Below are positions 47,570 to 61,200 of a stretch of DNA of 64,000 bases, in pieces. The notes under the pieces were generated by a model. It saw only the letters and a list, made by a program, of their open reading frames with translations. It ran no database searches and was not told where the DNA came from. This stretch comes from Ptychodera flava (taxonomy: Eukaryota; Hemichordata; Enteropneusta; Ptychoderidae), in assembly GCF_041260155.1 (NCBI RefSeq), contig NC_091933.1, forward strand, positions 26,940,933 to 27,004,932, read 5' to 3'. The stretch's first letter is position 1. Each line of letters opens with the position of its first letter. Made by a program: the position numbers and the translations under genes.

Positions 47570-49487
47570 ATTGGTATGTAAATTTGGGACTAATTTTGGA
47601 TGTACTGAATTATGTCAAGTTCATATTCCCTAGACAGATCAACCATTCTCTACACTCTTGCTCTACAGGCTGACAGGGACCATATGCTCCGCTTAAGCTA
47701 GAACTTCTACATGTACTTGGCTATAGCTTAGACACAGGTCCTAGTCGCTTGGCTTTTCTTGGGTGTATACAGCAGTGTAATAGTGGCTGGGCCATGGTCT
47801 ACGCGACAGTCTGCTAGTATATATTTGATTTACTCTGTTTTGATGTTTATGTGCCCACAGACTTGCAGCAAGTCTACTTATGTGTGCTTTGGAGATACTT
47901 ATCAAATAAAAAATAATCTGTCAATAATACGTGTGTTCCTCTGGTTCAAGAGCAATATCACCAACCAATTTCATATTTCAGATGAACACGTATTTTACAG
48001 TATTTTTATTGTATGGAAATCACAGAGTTGGAAACTACTATGTGACCATATCTTTATTAGATCATACAGATTGGTTGGCAATATTGGACGAGAACAACAA
48101 AATCATATCAAGAGATAATTATGGATGATAATTTTCATGTCATTATTTGTCAGTAAGGATTTATTTTCCTTTTGCTGATAAAAGGCTTCATTTGTCACAT
48201 CCATGCCCTCTTCCTGTAAGTCTGTACACAGATGTAATATGTGAATATGGCAAAACATATTTCTAGTGTATCAGAAATAATTAACCTTACCCAATCATGT
48301 GATTTTCTGGTATACTATAGAAATGAAATTGTTTTTGTATGTGATTTCTAGTGTATGAAGTAAAATTGGATTTTGGCAGGTCTTAAAGTAACAACCAACT
48401 CTTACTCTCGCATAGTATAATGATGTACCTTATCATGTTTCAACCAGGATGCAGATTTATAAGTCCAGCGTGTTCTTTTTAGCCCGGATGCCGGCCAAAA
48501 TTGACCGGCTACTTTCGTATTTTGGCCGGCTACTTTTCAGCGCTGTTCGCTCTCAGGCCCGGAAAATCTGGTTTGATAACAATAATTAGATTTTTTTTGG
48601 TGGTCTGCAAGCCGCAGGATTATATTTCAGAAGTTGCCGATGTGGCATATGTAGTCTACTAGCAATTTACGGCGGTGAACTTGGTGCTATCACTTTTGTA
48701 GTAACGCAATCAGCGAACGTGTTGTGTACTATACACTGCACCAGTAAGTGAGGCTACCCACAATTCCCCTTGATTTGTTCACTCAGACATTTTTTGCTAA
48801 AGGCTTTTTCAATTTTATCAGTTTCTTAACAATTTTTAACTTACAATTTAAGTTCAGGATTATTGTTAAAACTATGTTCCAAAATTATGATTATGTTTAA
48901 AATTCAGAGTAAATTGAATGAGAAGTCAATATTTGGAGGTGCTAAAAATTGTACACTTGTCAAGGGAAAGTTATCAGCAACTAAGATGGTCTCATCATAC
49001 CACCTGTCAGACATGCAAATTTCCTTTGTTACGAACATTAAAAAAATATCAATACCCTTTCTTTTGCCAACACAGATGCAACTTATTGCCTTAGTTTCCT
49101 TGAAAATATTGTGTATGGCTGTCAAAAATCTATGTCGACAAAATTACAAAATTGCTATCTCCTCCGCGGAAACGGGGTTGATCTTCTAATTATTCACAGT
49201 GAGAAATCAAAAAAATAATGATCATCAGAACTATGTTGCCAGAATTTTGAAATATGGACTGAGTTGTTCTGTGTACAGAACAAATTTGCTTTCAGTTCAT
49301 TGAGTGGTAGGCTCACTTACTGTGCACTGGGAATTGCTCTCGAGGGCAACCTTGCTCGCCCGATCACAGCCCGAATTATTCCGACATTCACATCGGGTAT
49401 AGCCGAAAATTGGACTAAACGTACAATTACGTTATGCCCGACCATTTCCGAATGAAGCCGACTTTTGTTTCGCTCAAACCCGGAAGA

Positions 49488-49856
49488 GAAAGTTGACGCT
49501 TGAGAGCTTTGGTTTTCTGCGTAAGAGTAGGGCCTAGTCTGATGGGTTTGGTAGGTTTTTGATCAAATCTAAAGCGACCACAAGTTACTGAGTCTCATTT
49601 TTCATACTTTCGAAACGCCACGTCAATCTATCCATGGTCGATCACGATGTCAATATTCAACTCAAGTCGATCGACATCGCATTTTGTGGAGGGGCCGTGG
49701 TTGTGTGCATCGCGGAAGAGAAAGTCGATGCTTGAAAACTTTGATTTTCTGACTTTGTCTGTTGGTTTTGGGAGGTTTAGGTCAAATCTAAATAAACAAA
49801 AAATTACTTGGTCTCACTTTTCGCTACGTCGATCACAGTGTCAAATTTCAGGTCGA
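49488..49856. repeat. Diverged direct duplication (~150-180 bp, spacing ~216)
   Basis: GAAGAGAAAGTTGACGCTTG with following TTTGGTTTTCTG, GGTAGGTTT, TCAAATCTAAA and AGTCTCATTTTT at 49488-49665 recurs in the same order at 49704-49856 (GAAGAGAAAGTCGATGCTTG and so on). It lies inside the putative hAT-like element. Confidence 0.7.
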
Positions 49857-50434
49857 CCGATATCGCGTTGTGTGTACTGTGTTACAATTGACTACCGGTG
49901 CTTTGTACACACACGGTGTAGTACAGCTGGCGTTCAGTGTCGTTAGTTTGAGGTTTTATCAAACATGAACACTGAAATTTAGCTCTCTTTTTCAATTATA
50001 TTCAACATCAGCAAAAATTCAATAATCAGCTCGCGGATTCGTTTTATTGTGAAATTAGTACAGTGAATTAAAATCACTGAAAATTGTGTTCCTATAATTC
50101 ATTGAATTGAATAAACTCTTTTATTTTACTGTATCTTCAATCAAGTTTATATAAATCAGTAAAACACTTTGTACAGCCAGGCTGGTCAGGATTCTAGCGG
50201 ATCGTTATCTGGGTTGTGAAAACCCTAGGCCCATTCTATGATGTATTTCAAAATGTTTGTTCAAGTCATGAGCTAAATATAATTCTACACAACAGTCTGG
50301 TGAAATTTTGCTATCCTTGTCAACTGAATGCAGTTGACAGGCCCGAGTGATATCAAATTAATTTTTTCTGACTTTTTTAAACTTTATCCCTTGAAAACAT
50401 GTTGTAATTGGCAATGATAATGATTATTCTGTAT

Positions 50435-50813
50435 GCTGAATGGTCTTTAATACTGTACAATGCATAAAATTACTCCAAAATGTCTTCAAAATTAAAAATT
50501 TCTTGCCCACAGGGACGGGGAAACCCTCCCCCTGTGTGTATGTTTAAATAGCCTTTTATACACTGTATAAGAATGCATAAAATTACTCAGAAATGTCTTC
50601 AAATTTAAAATAATCCTTAACACTCTCATGCTGAAATGGTCTTTCATACAGTACAAAATGCATGAAATTACAACAAAATGTCTTCAAATTTTAAAAATTT
50701 CTTGCACACAGGGAGGGCATCCCCTCCCTGAAACCCCCCCCCCCGTGTGTATGTTGGAATAGCCTTTTATAGACTGTATATGCATGAAATTGCTCAGTAC
50801 TGTTGCTCAGACT

Positions 50814-50856
<43 letters not shown>
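50435..50856. repeat. Two tandem ~195-bp units ending in a 41-C homopolymer
   Basis: The unit with TGCTGAA-TGGTCTTT, AATGCAT-AAATTAC, AATGTCTTCAAA, CTTGC-CACAGGGA and CCCTGTGTGTATGTT occurs at about 50435-50629 and again at about 50630-50790. 50816-50856 is an unbroken run of 41 C. Runs of this length are prone to assembly error, and the complementary G strand could form a quadruplex. Confidence 0.85.
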
Positions 50857-50857
<1 letters not shown>

Positions 50858-52273
50858 CCCGCCCCGGGAACCTGGTTGCACACAAAAGCTAACCGCCTAC
50901 TTTTCTGAATTTTCCGCCTACTTCAAAATTTTTTGAGAACCCTGTAAGTGGAAGAATGACATGACAAACTTTAACATAAACAACAAACACACACACAGGG
51001 ATTCAAAGAAATGTTGACTTTATTCTTGTAACCCTTTCACCACACAGTTTTGCCCCAACCCATATTTTTGCACCATATTTTTGCAAAATCACTCTACACA
51101 CTGTATAATGTAAACAGTATACTTCTAGTGTATTGCCATGGATTGTAAATTGTATGAGCAAGGTTAATTTTGTGTGGAAGCTCTATCGCATGAACTTGAT
51201 TAATGCTGTTTTAAATATTTATAATCTATGGTAAATTGGACCTCTTGAATTAAGTCGTTCTTTTGAGAAATTAAAATATCATAGCAGTTCGAGTTTGAAT
51301 GTGAATGTTAAATTAGAACTTCCATTAGCCGATCCCGTCATCCATACCATTCCTAGAACCTTTGTAACAAACAGATTTGCTGCTTGTCTAGAGCAAAGGA
51401 TTGGCTTCCCTTTGTGACTGTGATCAATTTAAAACTATTTAGTTTTGAATATATACATGTATCAGCAGTCTGTTGATTATTAATACATGTATTAAGTTTA
51501 TGGACATTTAATCTCTCTCAGTTACATGTGGGTTGAACCACTAGCTATCACTCTACATTAAGCCATGGAATGACCGTGGTTGCATGCAATCAACACATTT
51601 AGCACAAGTAGGTGCTCAATGCATGTGCATTGGTTGGACAAGGATGTTCAATACAGAACTATAGAATTTTGCATTCAATTGGCATTTAGTGTTGAACGGT
51701 TTCAAGTGACCTACATGTACATTATGGCTCGTGTTCAGAATCTGTAGTTCACAGGCTATCCAGAAGCGTGTCCAAGACAGCGTTCCATAGTTGCTCTATA
51801 AATCGGAAGAAAATTGTCAATATTACACGAAAACGGTCAATACTCGGCCAATGTGATGCCTCAGTCACAGATGTAAGATGTATAATAATAAGGTTACTGT
51901 GAAAATACCTCAAAGGAAGCACTTGGACATTGGTACCATGCATCACTCTAGGCTTCATGTCGGGCAATATACGGTACTAAAACCAATGTCCTCATGTATC
52001 CTTTGCGGTATTTTCATGATGATGTCATAACATTGTGTCAATTTTAAACAAATATTTCAATGGTGTGGAGAATGGGTACTAACAAGTCAGCAGTATCATT
52101 GAATTTTATGTCATTAATTTTGCTAGATCTGTAGTCATAGCTTGTAGCTATGCAAGCGTGCTACTGAACCAATTATCTGTAAAATACTAGCAAGTCCATC
52201 TTTAAATTGAAAGCTATTTCATGTATGTTTTGTTCAATCTACAGAATAGCAGATTACCAGGAAATAAAGTAAG

Positions 52274-55200
52274 ATGACATCACTTGGAATACAACTCATC
52301 CTACTCAGCTGGTGTTTGGTCCATTGCTATGGCAACTACAATGTTGGTAACTTCTCTGACCAGTGGTCACATGGATTCAATCATCTCACAGTTCACAATA
52401 ATGGAGATGTTTACGTTGGTGGTGTGAACAGTATCTATAAACTGGACAGTGATTTGAAGTTGCAGTTCAATAAATCAACGGGACCAGCAGCAAGTGATGG
52501 AAGTGATGTCTATAACAAAATTCTTACAATTGACTCTGTTGGTAATAACTTAGTTGTGTGTGGAAGTTACAGAGGTTTCTGTGAATTACGTGATCCAACA
52601 GACTTATCATATGAGGAGGGAAATGAAGTGCTGTTGTAGCATGCAGATACTGCTGTTGACACTACTGTTGGTATTGTTGCTCCAGGATATTATGATGAAG
52701 ACATGCTGTATGTTGGAACTACCAAGACAGAAAATGGATACGGAAGACCTCTTGTCAGTGGTCGACAACTGGATAGTGCCAATTTGTTCGCACTTATTGA
52801 TGAGCAAACTCAAATAGTTCCGTCATCAGTAAAGGCTCATGCAGATTTTCGTATCAAATACAAATTTTTGTTTTCTTATGGAATATTCACATACTTCTTG
52901 AATACGCAGCATTCAGACCCACTGAATCCAAATTCACGTCATGTATCCAAAATTGCCAGGGTCTGTCAAGAACAAAGTAGCACTATTATGAATCATTCAC
53001 AGAGGTAAGATTACAATGTGCTGGCTGATGATTACTTAGTACAAGCAGCGTATCTGACAAGACCGGGAGATGAATTGGCAGCAGAACTGTCGTTAAATCC
53101 TGGAGAAGAGGTTCTGTTTGGAGTATTTACAAAGGATGATACATCTGCAATTTGTATGTACAGGATGACTGACATTGCAAATACATTGTCAACAGCTGTA
53201 AGAGACTGTGTTGAAAATGGTAACACAAAGTACACAGTTCAATATATGGATGGTATATGTCCTGGTGGCTCAAATGTAAGTAAACAAAATTTAATGGGAG
53301 AGTTGCTTGTGCATGTACCTGTGCAAAAGCATGTATATGTCTACACATCTTTTCTTGTGTCTGAACTACTCATACCATGACTTTATCTTATTTAGTATAT
53401 TCATATATTTGTCTGCAAGTACATGGACAAGTACACTGCATATATCCATTTTGGTTGAAATGATGATAACATTCTTATGTACACATGTTTAGGGCTAATA
53501 TACTCAATTTTTGCGTTGAAAAATCTTGTGATTGATGGCTTCAAACAATGTGTGTAGCTTCTTGGGATTCCCCTCATTGAGTGTTGTTTGATTTATCACA
53601 AGTTAACCAAAATTTGTAGAATTCTCATTTTTTGCCACTGACATTTAATCAAGTGATTATAACATACACATATTTTTTCAAGTTATTTTGTCAGTTGAGT
53701 CCTTTTAAGTCTTCAATCAAATTTATTTGGCAAATCTGCCATAAATGGTTATAATTGCTGTATGATGTTTGTCGAAAAATCAACAACATTCATTTCAGTT
53801 GTCTTTTTATAAGCTAAGCTATCAGTGATGTGGAGCTTATCAAATAGGCTGATTTTCCGTCATCGTCCATCGTCCGTCAAAAATTGCCTTCTCCTCTGAA
53901 ACCACAAGTCCGATTGCTTTGAAATTTTATGTGCAATTCACTTCAGTTTTTAGCTTGCATTTGGTATATGTATATATACCAAAGAGAGGTTATCTTATAA
54001 GGTGAATCAGTTTATTAGTCCCCACGGACACCGTCCGGGGGGACTTATAGGTTTGGTCATGTCCGTGCGTGCGTGCATGCGTGCGTCCGTCCGTCCGTTC
54101 ACGCAGATATCTCAGAGATGATTATTACCTATGCCATACACATATGCACGTCGATTTGTTTTATGATCCGATCCAAAATGGCTGTCTGGCGGCCATTTTG
54201 TTTCCTGTATTTGATGTCGGTGTGTACGTTCATGCAAATTTCTCAGTGATGCTCCGAGCGATTCCATTCAAATTTGGTACATAGATTACTCTATATGTTA
54301 TACATATGCACATTGATTTTTGTTTTGATTCGGTCTAAAATGGCTGCCTGGCGGCCATTTTGTTTCCTATATTTGACGACTGTGCGTTCGTTCACGTAAA
54401 TTTCTCAGCGATGCCAGGCGCGATTGCATTGAAAGTTGGTACATATATTAATCCTTATCACATATATATGCATGCCAATTTTTGTAATGATTCAATCAAA
54501 AATGGCTGTGTGACGGCCGTTTTCTTTCCTGTATTTGGTATCCATCCACAGGCTCCCCAGGTATGATCCACAGGCGTTCCAGGATGAAATTAATATTAAT
54601 GCTGTGTCCATTCATAGGGGCTCATGAATGCAGATATCTGAGATATGCCTGTGCCAATTCTTTTTTGTCCCCACGGACACTGTCCGGGGGACTTATAGAT
54701 TTGGTCATGTCCGTGCGTCCGTCCGTGCGTCCGTCCGTTCACACAGATATCTCAGAGATGCCTGGAGTGATTTCATTCAAACTTGGTACAAGGATTACTT
54801 CATATGTCATACATATGCACGTCGATTTGTTTTGTGATACGATCCAATATGGCTGCCGTGCGGCCATTTTGTTATGATTTTTTCATGTACTGAGCCATAA
54901 CTCAGGGACATCTCAACCGATTTTATTCAAAGTTGGTACAAGGACATTGACCTATATCATACATATGCACGTCAATTTGTTTCACGATATGATCCAATAT
55001 GGCTGCATGGCGGCCATTTTGTTACAATTTTTTCATGTCCTTAGCCATAACTCAGACAAGTATCATCGGATTTTATTCAAAGTTGGTACAAGGACATTGA
55101 CCAATGTCATAAATACAATGTATGCGTGTCAATTGGTTTCACAATCAAATGCAATATGGCTGCCTTGTGGCTATTTTGTTATGATTTTGTCATGTCCTGA

Positions 55201-58200
55201 GCCACAATTTGGATATGTATCAACTGATTTTTTTCAAAGTTGGTACAAGGACATTGACCTATGTCATGCATATCCACATTGATTTGCTTTGTCATATAGG
55301 ATCCAATATGGTCTCCGTGCGGCCATTTTGTTTTAGATTTTTTCTAACTCAGGCACATCTCAACCGATTATATTCAAAGTTGGTACAAGGATATTGACCT
55401 ATATCATACATATGCACGTCAATTTGTTTCACGATATGATCCAATATGGCCGCATGGCAGCCATTTTGTTACAATTTTTTCATGTCCTTAGCCATAACTC
55501 AGACAAGTATCATCGGATTTTATTCAAAGTTGGTACAAGGACATTGACCAATGTCATAAATATGCATGCATGTCAATTGGTTTCACAATCAAATGCAATA
55601 TGGCTGCCTTGTGGCCATTTTGTTATGATTTTGTCATCTCCTGAGCCATAATTTGGATATGTATCAACTGATTTTTTTCAAAGTTGGCACAAGGACATTG
55701 ACCTATCATGTCATAAATATGCATGTCTATTGGTTTCACAGTCCAATGCAATATAATGGCTGCCTGGTGGCCATTTTGTTACGATTTTTTCATGTACAGA
55801 GCTATAACTCAGACATATTTCCACCAGTATCATTCAAAGTTGGCACAAGGACATTGGCCGATGTCATACATATGCACATCAATTTGTTTAACGGCATGTA
55901 GCAGTATCATGTCAATTATTGAATTTTCGTAATTAGTCTGATATGTCAAGAAATACTGCATCAAATTTCATGAAACTTGGTAGAGATGTTAAGCTCACAT
56001 TGCTTTAACAGTGAAAAAGACATTTATCAGTGTCAAGTTAATTAATTTTTAATTGCATATGTAATGAACTTTCCTAATTAGAGTGATATATCCACAAATA
56101 CTGCGGTAACCCTTTTCCTGCAAAGTCCATATTTCACCATCAGGTCAAGATGATTAAAAATAATCAGGGCTCCCCCTAAGCCACCAAAATGATTAGCCAA
56201 GTCATTAGCCAAATCAAAAATCTCTTAGCCATTTTGAGCAACTTTTAGTCAGTTTATGATCTCAAGTGTGGCAACAGCTTTTTCGGCATTCAGGAGTTCC
56301 TAATTTTACAAATCAAGATGTTTTGTATGATGTTCATGATAGTTTTTACATTAAATAAATATTTGTTCAGTTTTTATTGCATTAATAATCTATGCTTTGA
56401 TATTTCAGGGATAGAAATAATTTTTCATTTCTGGTGGTAAACTTTTACCACAAGAAATACAATTAGATAGCAATTCAATTCTAAAAAATCTGGTAGCAAT
56501 TTGAAGTGTATATTACAAAAGGTACAGAATATTTCTGCGGCATTCAGTCAGTGTTCACAGTATGATAGCTTGTCATAAGCTACAGGCGTCTCATGTGGCA
56601 AATTTATGCAGTCTTCCATAATCAAAATGTTTGAGCCACACAAATAAAAATTTTAGGTGCAGAAGAAAGCATTTAGTAGCATACTGGCAGACTGTAGATA
56701 CGATTGGCCCAGTGTTACTAGTATTTGCATAGTTTGACAAGCAAGCTGAATAGCATCTTGAGTATAAGTATTTTTCTTGAGACAAAAAGGGTTGGGCAAA
56801 ATACTACTCTTGTGAAAACAAGACAACGATATATTTATATGTTCATTTAAATTACTCACTGTTTGCGAGTATTCATTGTTTTAATGATTATGATAACATT
56901 TTAGCTCAGATATATTTTCATTTGATATTTTGATATGATAAAGAAATGTCTCAGGTGATGTTCACTTCTACATCATTAAACTGGTGGTATCTGCAAAAAT
57001 ATTAAAATAATTCAGAATCACACAATTTCTTGTATAAGTTATAGCAGTTTGAAATAGGCCGAATGGACAATTGTAATAGTTCTACTTTTGAATTGTTGCT
57101 TTGATGTTAACATGCAAAATTGCAATTCACAAACTTTATGTTATGAAAATGCTTACTGCAATTACTGTCGACAATTTCCCTTTGCCACGACTCTTAATAA
57201 AATTTAATTTAAAACTGACAGTCAAGCTCAATGCCATTTAAATTGGAAGGCAACAGAAATTACCTTTCAGCTATTGGACCACCCTAGGTGGTTTCTTGTG
57301 AACCATAATTGTGTACTTGAGGGGTCTTCATGCAATACATCACATGATGAGTTGACCTAGACTTGACCTTTCAGAAAACCTCAGTTTTTCTCCTTTTCCT
57401 TTGTATTATGACTCCGTTTGTGAAAGTTTCCTTTGAAATTATGGTTTTTACTATGAAACTGAGTAGTTGCAGGCCAAATGTTGATTCAAGCAAAGTAGGT
57501 AAAATTTTGATAGACTCCAGCACGAAAGGGGCTCACAGTGGGCAAAGCAAGCCCAAAGCAAAGCCCCTGTCTGTGTACTGTACCTGGTAGTATCGAACAG
57601 CAACAATGTTTGCTTCACGTACCAGGGAATTTGTAACTTTGTAGAAAGGAGAGTAAACTGTTTCAATACATTGCAACTTTGTAGGAAGGAGGGTAAACTG
57701 TTTCAACATCTTACAACTTTTGATTGTTAGCTGTAGTTTTCTGTTGAGGGGGCACTGTCTAGAAAATCAATCGCCACTACATTCGCCAAACTGGAATTTT
57801 TGTAGCCATTTTTAATTTTTTGTAGCATTTGGCTAATTGGCGATCGGGTAGCGGGAGCCCTGGTTTATCTATCATGTAACTGTCGATCGTTCCCTATCAT
57901 TCTCAAAATTCATAACTGGTACTGAATTTGCTTCAAAAATGCTCGTTTCGTGTGATTTTCGGCCGAATTCAACAGACACATCGTCAAAACATAAGCGTGA
58001 GCAACATTCCGGGCACCTCTTCGATTTGGGTACCTCCACTTTACTGACGTTGGTGCCACCTACCCATGAGGGATGACTGGAATGTTGTTCACGCTTATGT
58101 TTGGCGAGGTGTCTCTCGAACTTGGCCGAAAATCACATGAAATGAGCATTTGTAAGCAGATGAAGTATCAGATATGAATTTTCGTGCGATTTTCGGCCGA

Positions 58201-61200
58201 GTTCAGAAGACACCTCACCAAAACATAAGGCATGAACAACCTTCCAGTCACCCTCATGGGTACGCGGCGCTAACGTCAGTAAAGTGGAGGTGCTCACCGT
58301 CCACTGTGCGGTGACCGGAATGTTGCTCACGCTTATGTTTTAGCGATGTCTCCGTCGGATTCGGCCGAAAATCACACAAAACGAGCGTTTTTGAAGCAAA
58401 CTCTGACAGGTCAGAGGTCACAAAGGATGGCAAATTTATGTCGGCCCAAATTCAGGTGCCAGTAAGTGCGGACACGGACCAAATCTGTTCCCAAAAGTAG
58501 GATAATTTTGCGTCGGCCCAAATGTCAGTTGGATTGCAAATGTGAACAAGGCTAATGTGGTGATTTAGCAAGCATTTGATATGGTAAACTGTATTTGGTG
58601 TTGAAATGCGGTAAAAAATCATTAGACAACAAAGCTGTTTGGTTTCCAAAAAATATATTCAAAATTTTTTCAATATTTAAGAATGAGGGAGGGGGGGGGG
58701 GGTTCCTGGCAGATTATGAAAAAATTCCAAACAAATTTCAATAACAAAATTAGCCAGAGAAGGTTTGACAAAAAGAAGAGGGGAGAGTGGGAAAAAAAAT
58801 GTACAATGCATCGGATAAAAAAGATAATGACATGTATATCTCAAAGCATTGAAACAAACATAAGGAAAATCGATTTTTGAAAGGTTATGCAAATTACCTG
58901 TCATGTGATAGTTATGTAAACAATGGTGATACTATGGTAACCAAAATGTTCCCCTAGTCTAGGCTTTCCAAAAATATACAATTTACTGGGGTTCTTAGCT
59001 TATTTATCTCTAGAGAATTGCTAGCTTAAAAAGGTCAATTTCTTTTCTTGGAACCTTAATTAGAGTGTTACTACTTTGATATTTGGAAATTGTCGGTAGG
59101 GACAATATATGTGATGTTTGTTCAGATACATGTAAGCATAAAATTTGCTTTTCAAAGTTTGTATTTTGGAGATTAATTATTTTCATTTTTAGCTCATATT
59201 TGGTATGTATACAAATACCAAAAAGAGCTTATATGGTGAGTCGGTGGCGTCTGTATGTCTGTATGTATGTATGTATGTATGTATGCAGGGCATGAGATTT
59301 AAAAAGTGCTGGTGAGCTGAAAATCACTCTCCTAAAATTTCTGCGGGAGTGTTACGAGAGTGATAAACTACTCCCCTGAAATGCAGAGGGAGAGTGAAGC
59401 AAATAAAAAGAATTATGAAATCGTTAATTGTGTCCTGTGCATTCTACTTGAGAGTATCTATTTTAGTTTTTTTTCTGATTTTTGTTTTTGTTATATTTGT
59501 TTGTTATAGGAACTTAAGGTAAGTACTAGAACCAGTCCTGACCACTGGACTAGTCACAAAATACAGACAACTTACTGTGCTATGATATAACACTATCGAT
59601 GTAGCACTCAGTCTCTGTAATTAACATTATTTATAACCACCTTGTAGCTAATTACAATCTACGATGACAATTTTCTGTTGACAAAATAATTTTTTCTTTT
59701 TATGTCTTCAGAAGTTTTACATACTCAGTTTTACTTCACAATTTTCCCTTGTTGCACTCCTCTCAGAACGTCTACTTTTGAAGTTCAATATCGCGATGCT
59801 CTTTTGTTTGCAAGGCTGGTTTTCGCCCGAGTGCGAGTGCTCATGGGTTGAATGAGAATAACAATGGCGGCGGATATACGAACGCTTCCCTCGCATAGAG
59901 AGAGAAAAGTAGGCTTTGCATAAGTTTATAAGCGCGGCTGAGCACATCGTGTACCTAGGCGAAGTGGGTGTGCTTGAAAACGAAGATCAATGTAAGTTTT
60001 TGATTCAAAATCGGCTGTTTTCGGCGGAGAAACCACGCCGTATTTCCGAGGAGGTTGTCATAGTACATATGAGGGCGGCAATCGTGCATCAACGTCTTAA
60101 AATGTTTCTCCAAACCGCATAGTCAATTCTTGTCGAAATCTCTGTGCTCTTAATTCATCGAGAATACGGTTCTTCCTAATTATGCAGTAAGCCAAATACT
60201 TTTCAAGAAAATGAGTATGAACAAATGACGGAGGATCGCAAAATTCGTGTTGAATGAATTGCCTGTATGATCTATGGGAGCGCCCGCTCCAGACAGATGC
60301 CAGGCTTACGTTCAATATAGTCGTGGTTGCATACTCTGTACAGACATCGCATATAAAGCAACACAATTTGATGAGTTTTACTAGCCACGGCCACGGCTAA
60401 TCCCTTGTAGGGACCGTGTGTTTTCGGAACGCGAATGCATATACATGTAGCAAAGCTTAGAAATAGAAGACACGGTATGGGCGCGCACACGTACGCATGG
60501 CCTTTGTTTCTCTTGTTCATATGTTCGCTACAATTTGATTAATTTTTACAAAAAAGAAGCTGAAGTCTGCAGGCTGTAGCCTGTCATTCCGATGATGAAC
60601 ACGTGCTCAAACGCCAGTTTTTTTGCAGTGCATTCATCCTGTGAACATGTCGCAGTCCTGTCCAAGTTGCCACGTGAGCGGAAAATCGTTCGCGTGGATT
60701 TTGATTTGCGCGAGCGCTAGGCGAGCGGAGCGATCGCTCGCCTCAAATCTCATGCCCTGATGTATGTATGTGCAGATGTATGTCCATCACACGCAAAAGT
60801 TCCCAAACCGCCACACCTACCATCACAGTAATTGGTGTACAGGTAGACCCAGGGTTGAGATGTGATGTTGTTCAAATGAACATGTAAGTGTCAAAAATAT
60901 GCAAATGAGGTAAGAAAAAGGATAATTCCTGCAAATGTGCGGGAGTGGTGGCATTAACTGAAACAGCCCACACATCTGAGTTGAGATTCTGTAATCTCTA
61001 ACCTATTTGTATGCAGTATACCTATTATGTGTAGGAGTGGTGGCAGTGACTGAAACAGGCTACTCCACTGACCTTGAGTCATTTCCTGTCATTGTTCATG
61101 AACTGATACATATTGGCAGACCTGCTGAAACCATGGAGGACTGTGTTGAAACATTCCTCTGCTAAGCCTGTTCCTAAAGTTGACCTCTAGTGCCTTAAGT

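Larger units (their letters stand above)
48466..50944. mobile_element. Possible hAT-like non-autonomous element, 2.5 kb
   Basis: The left end CAGCGTGTTCTTTTTAGCCC, followed by GGCCGGCTACTTTTCAG, resembles the reverse complement of the right end, CAGGGTTCTCAAAAAATTTT followed by GAAGTAGGCGGAAAATTCAG. The GTAGGCGG/GGCCGGCTAC subterminal motif recurs at both ends, as in hAT elements. No transposase frame is seen inside, and no target duplication was found, so the borders and the unity of the element are uncertain. Confidence 0.42.
40033..52244. other. Gene-poor interval between FAM185A and plexin
   Basis: About 12 kb with no recognisable gene. FAM185A and plexin diverge from it, so both promoters should lie at its ends. 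Repeats found are listed separately. The stretches 40300-41900, 42320-44300, 45100-47000 and 50950-52200 show nothing specific. A pocket at 43790-43890 is richer in CpG and contains ATGGCTGCG, but no gene follows it. Confidence 0.55.

Noticed and set aside
53006-53042. A 35-base intron (GTAAG...TTAG) that would remove the plexin TAA
   Set aside because: Too short for an animal intron, it would delete conserved sema-domain residues and it breaks the reading frame downstream.
54563-55901. Several ORFs of 80-110 codons with repeated FKVGTRTLTYVIHMH-like peptides
   Set aside because: Translations of the ~148-bp satellite in plexin intron 1.
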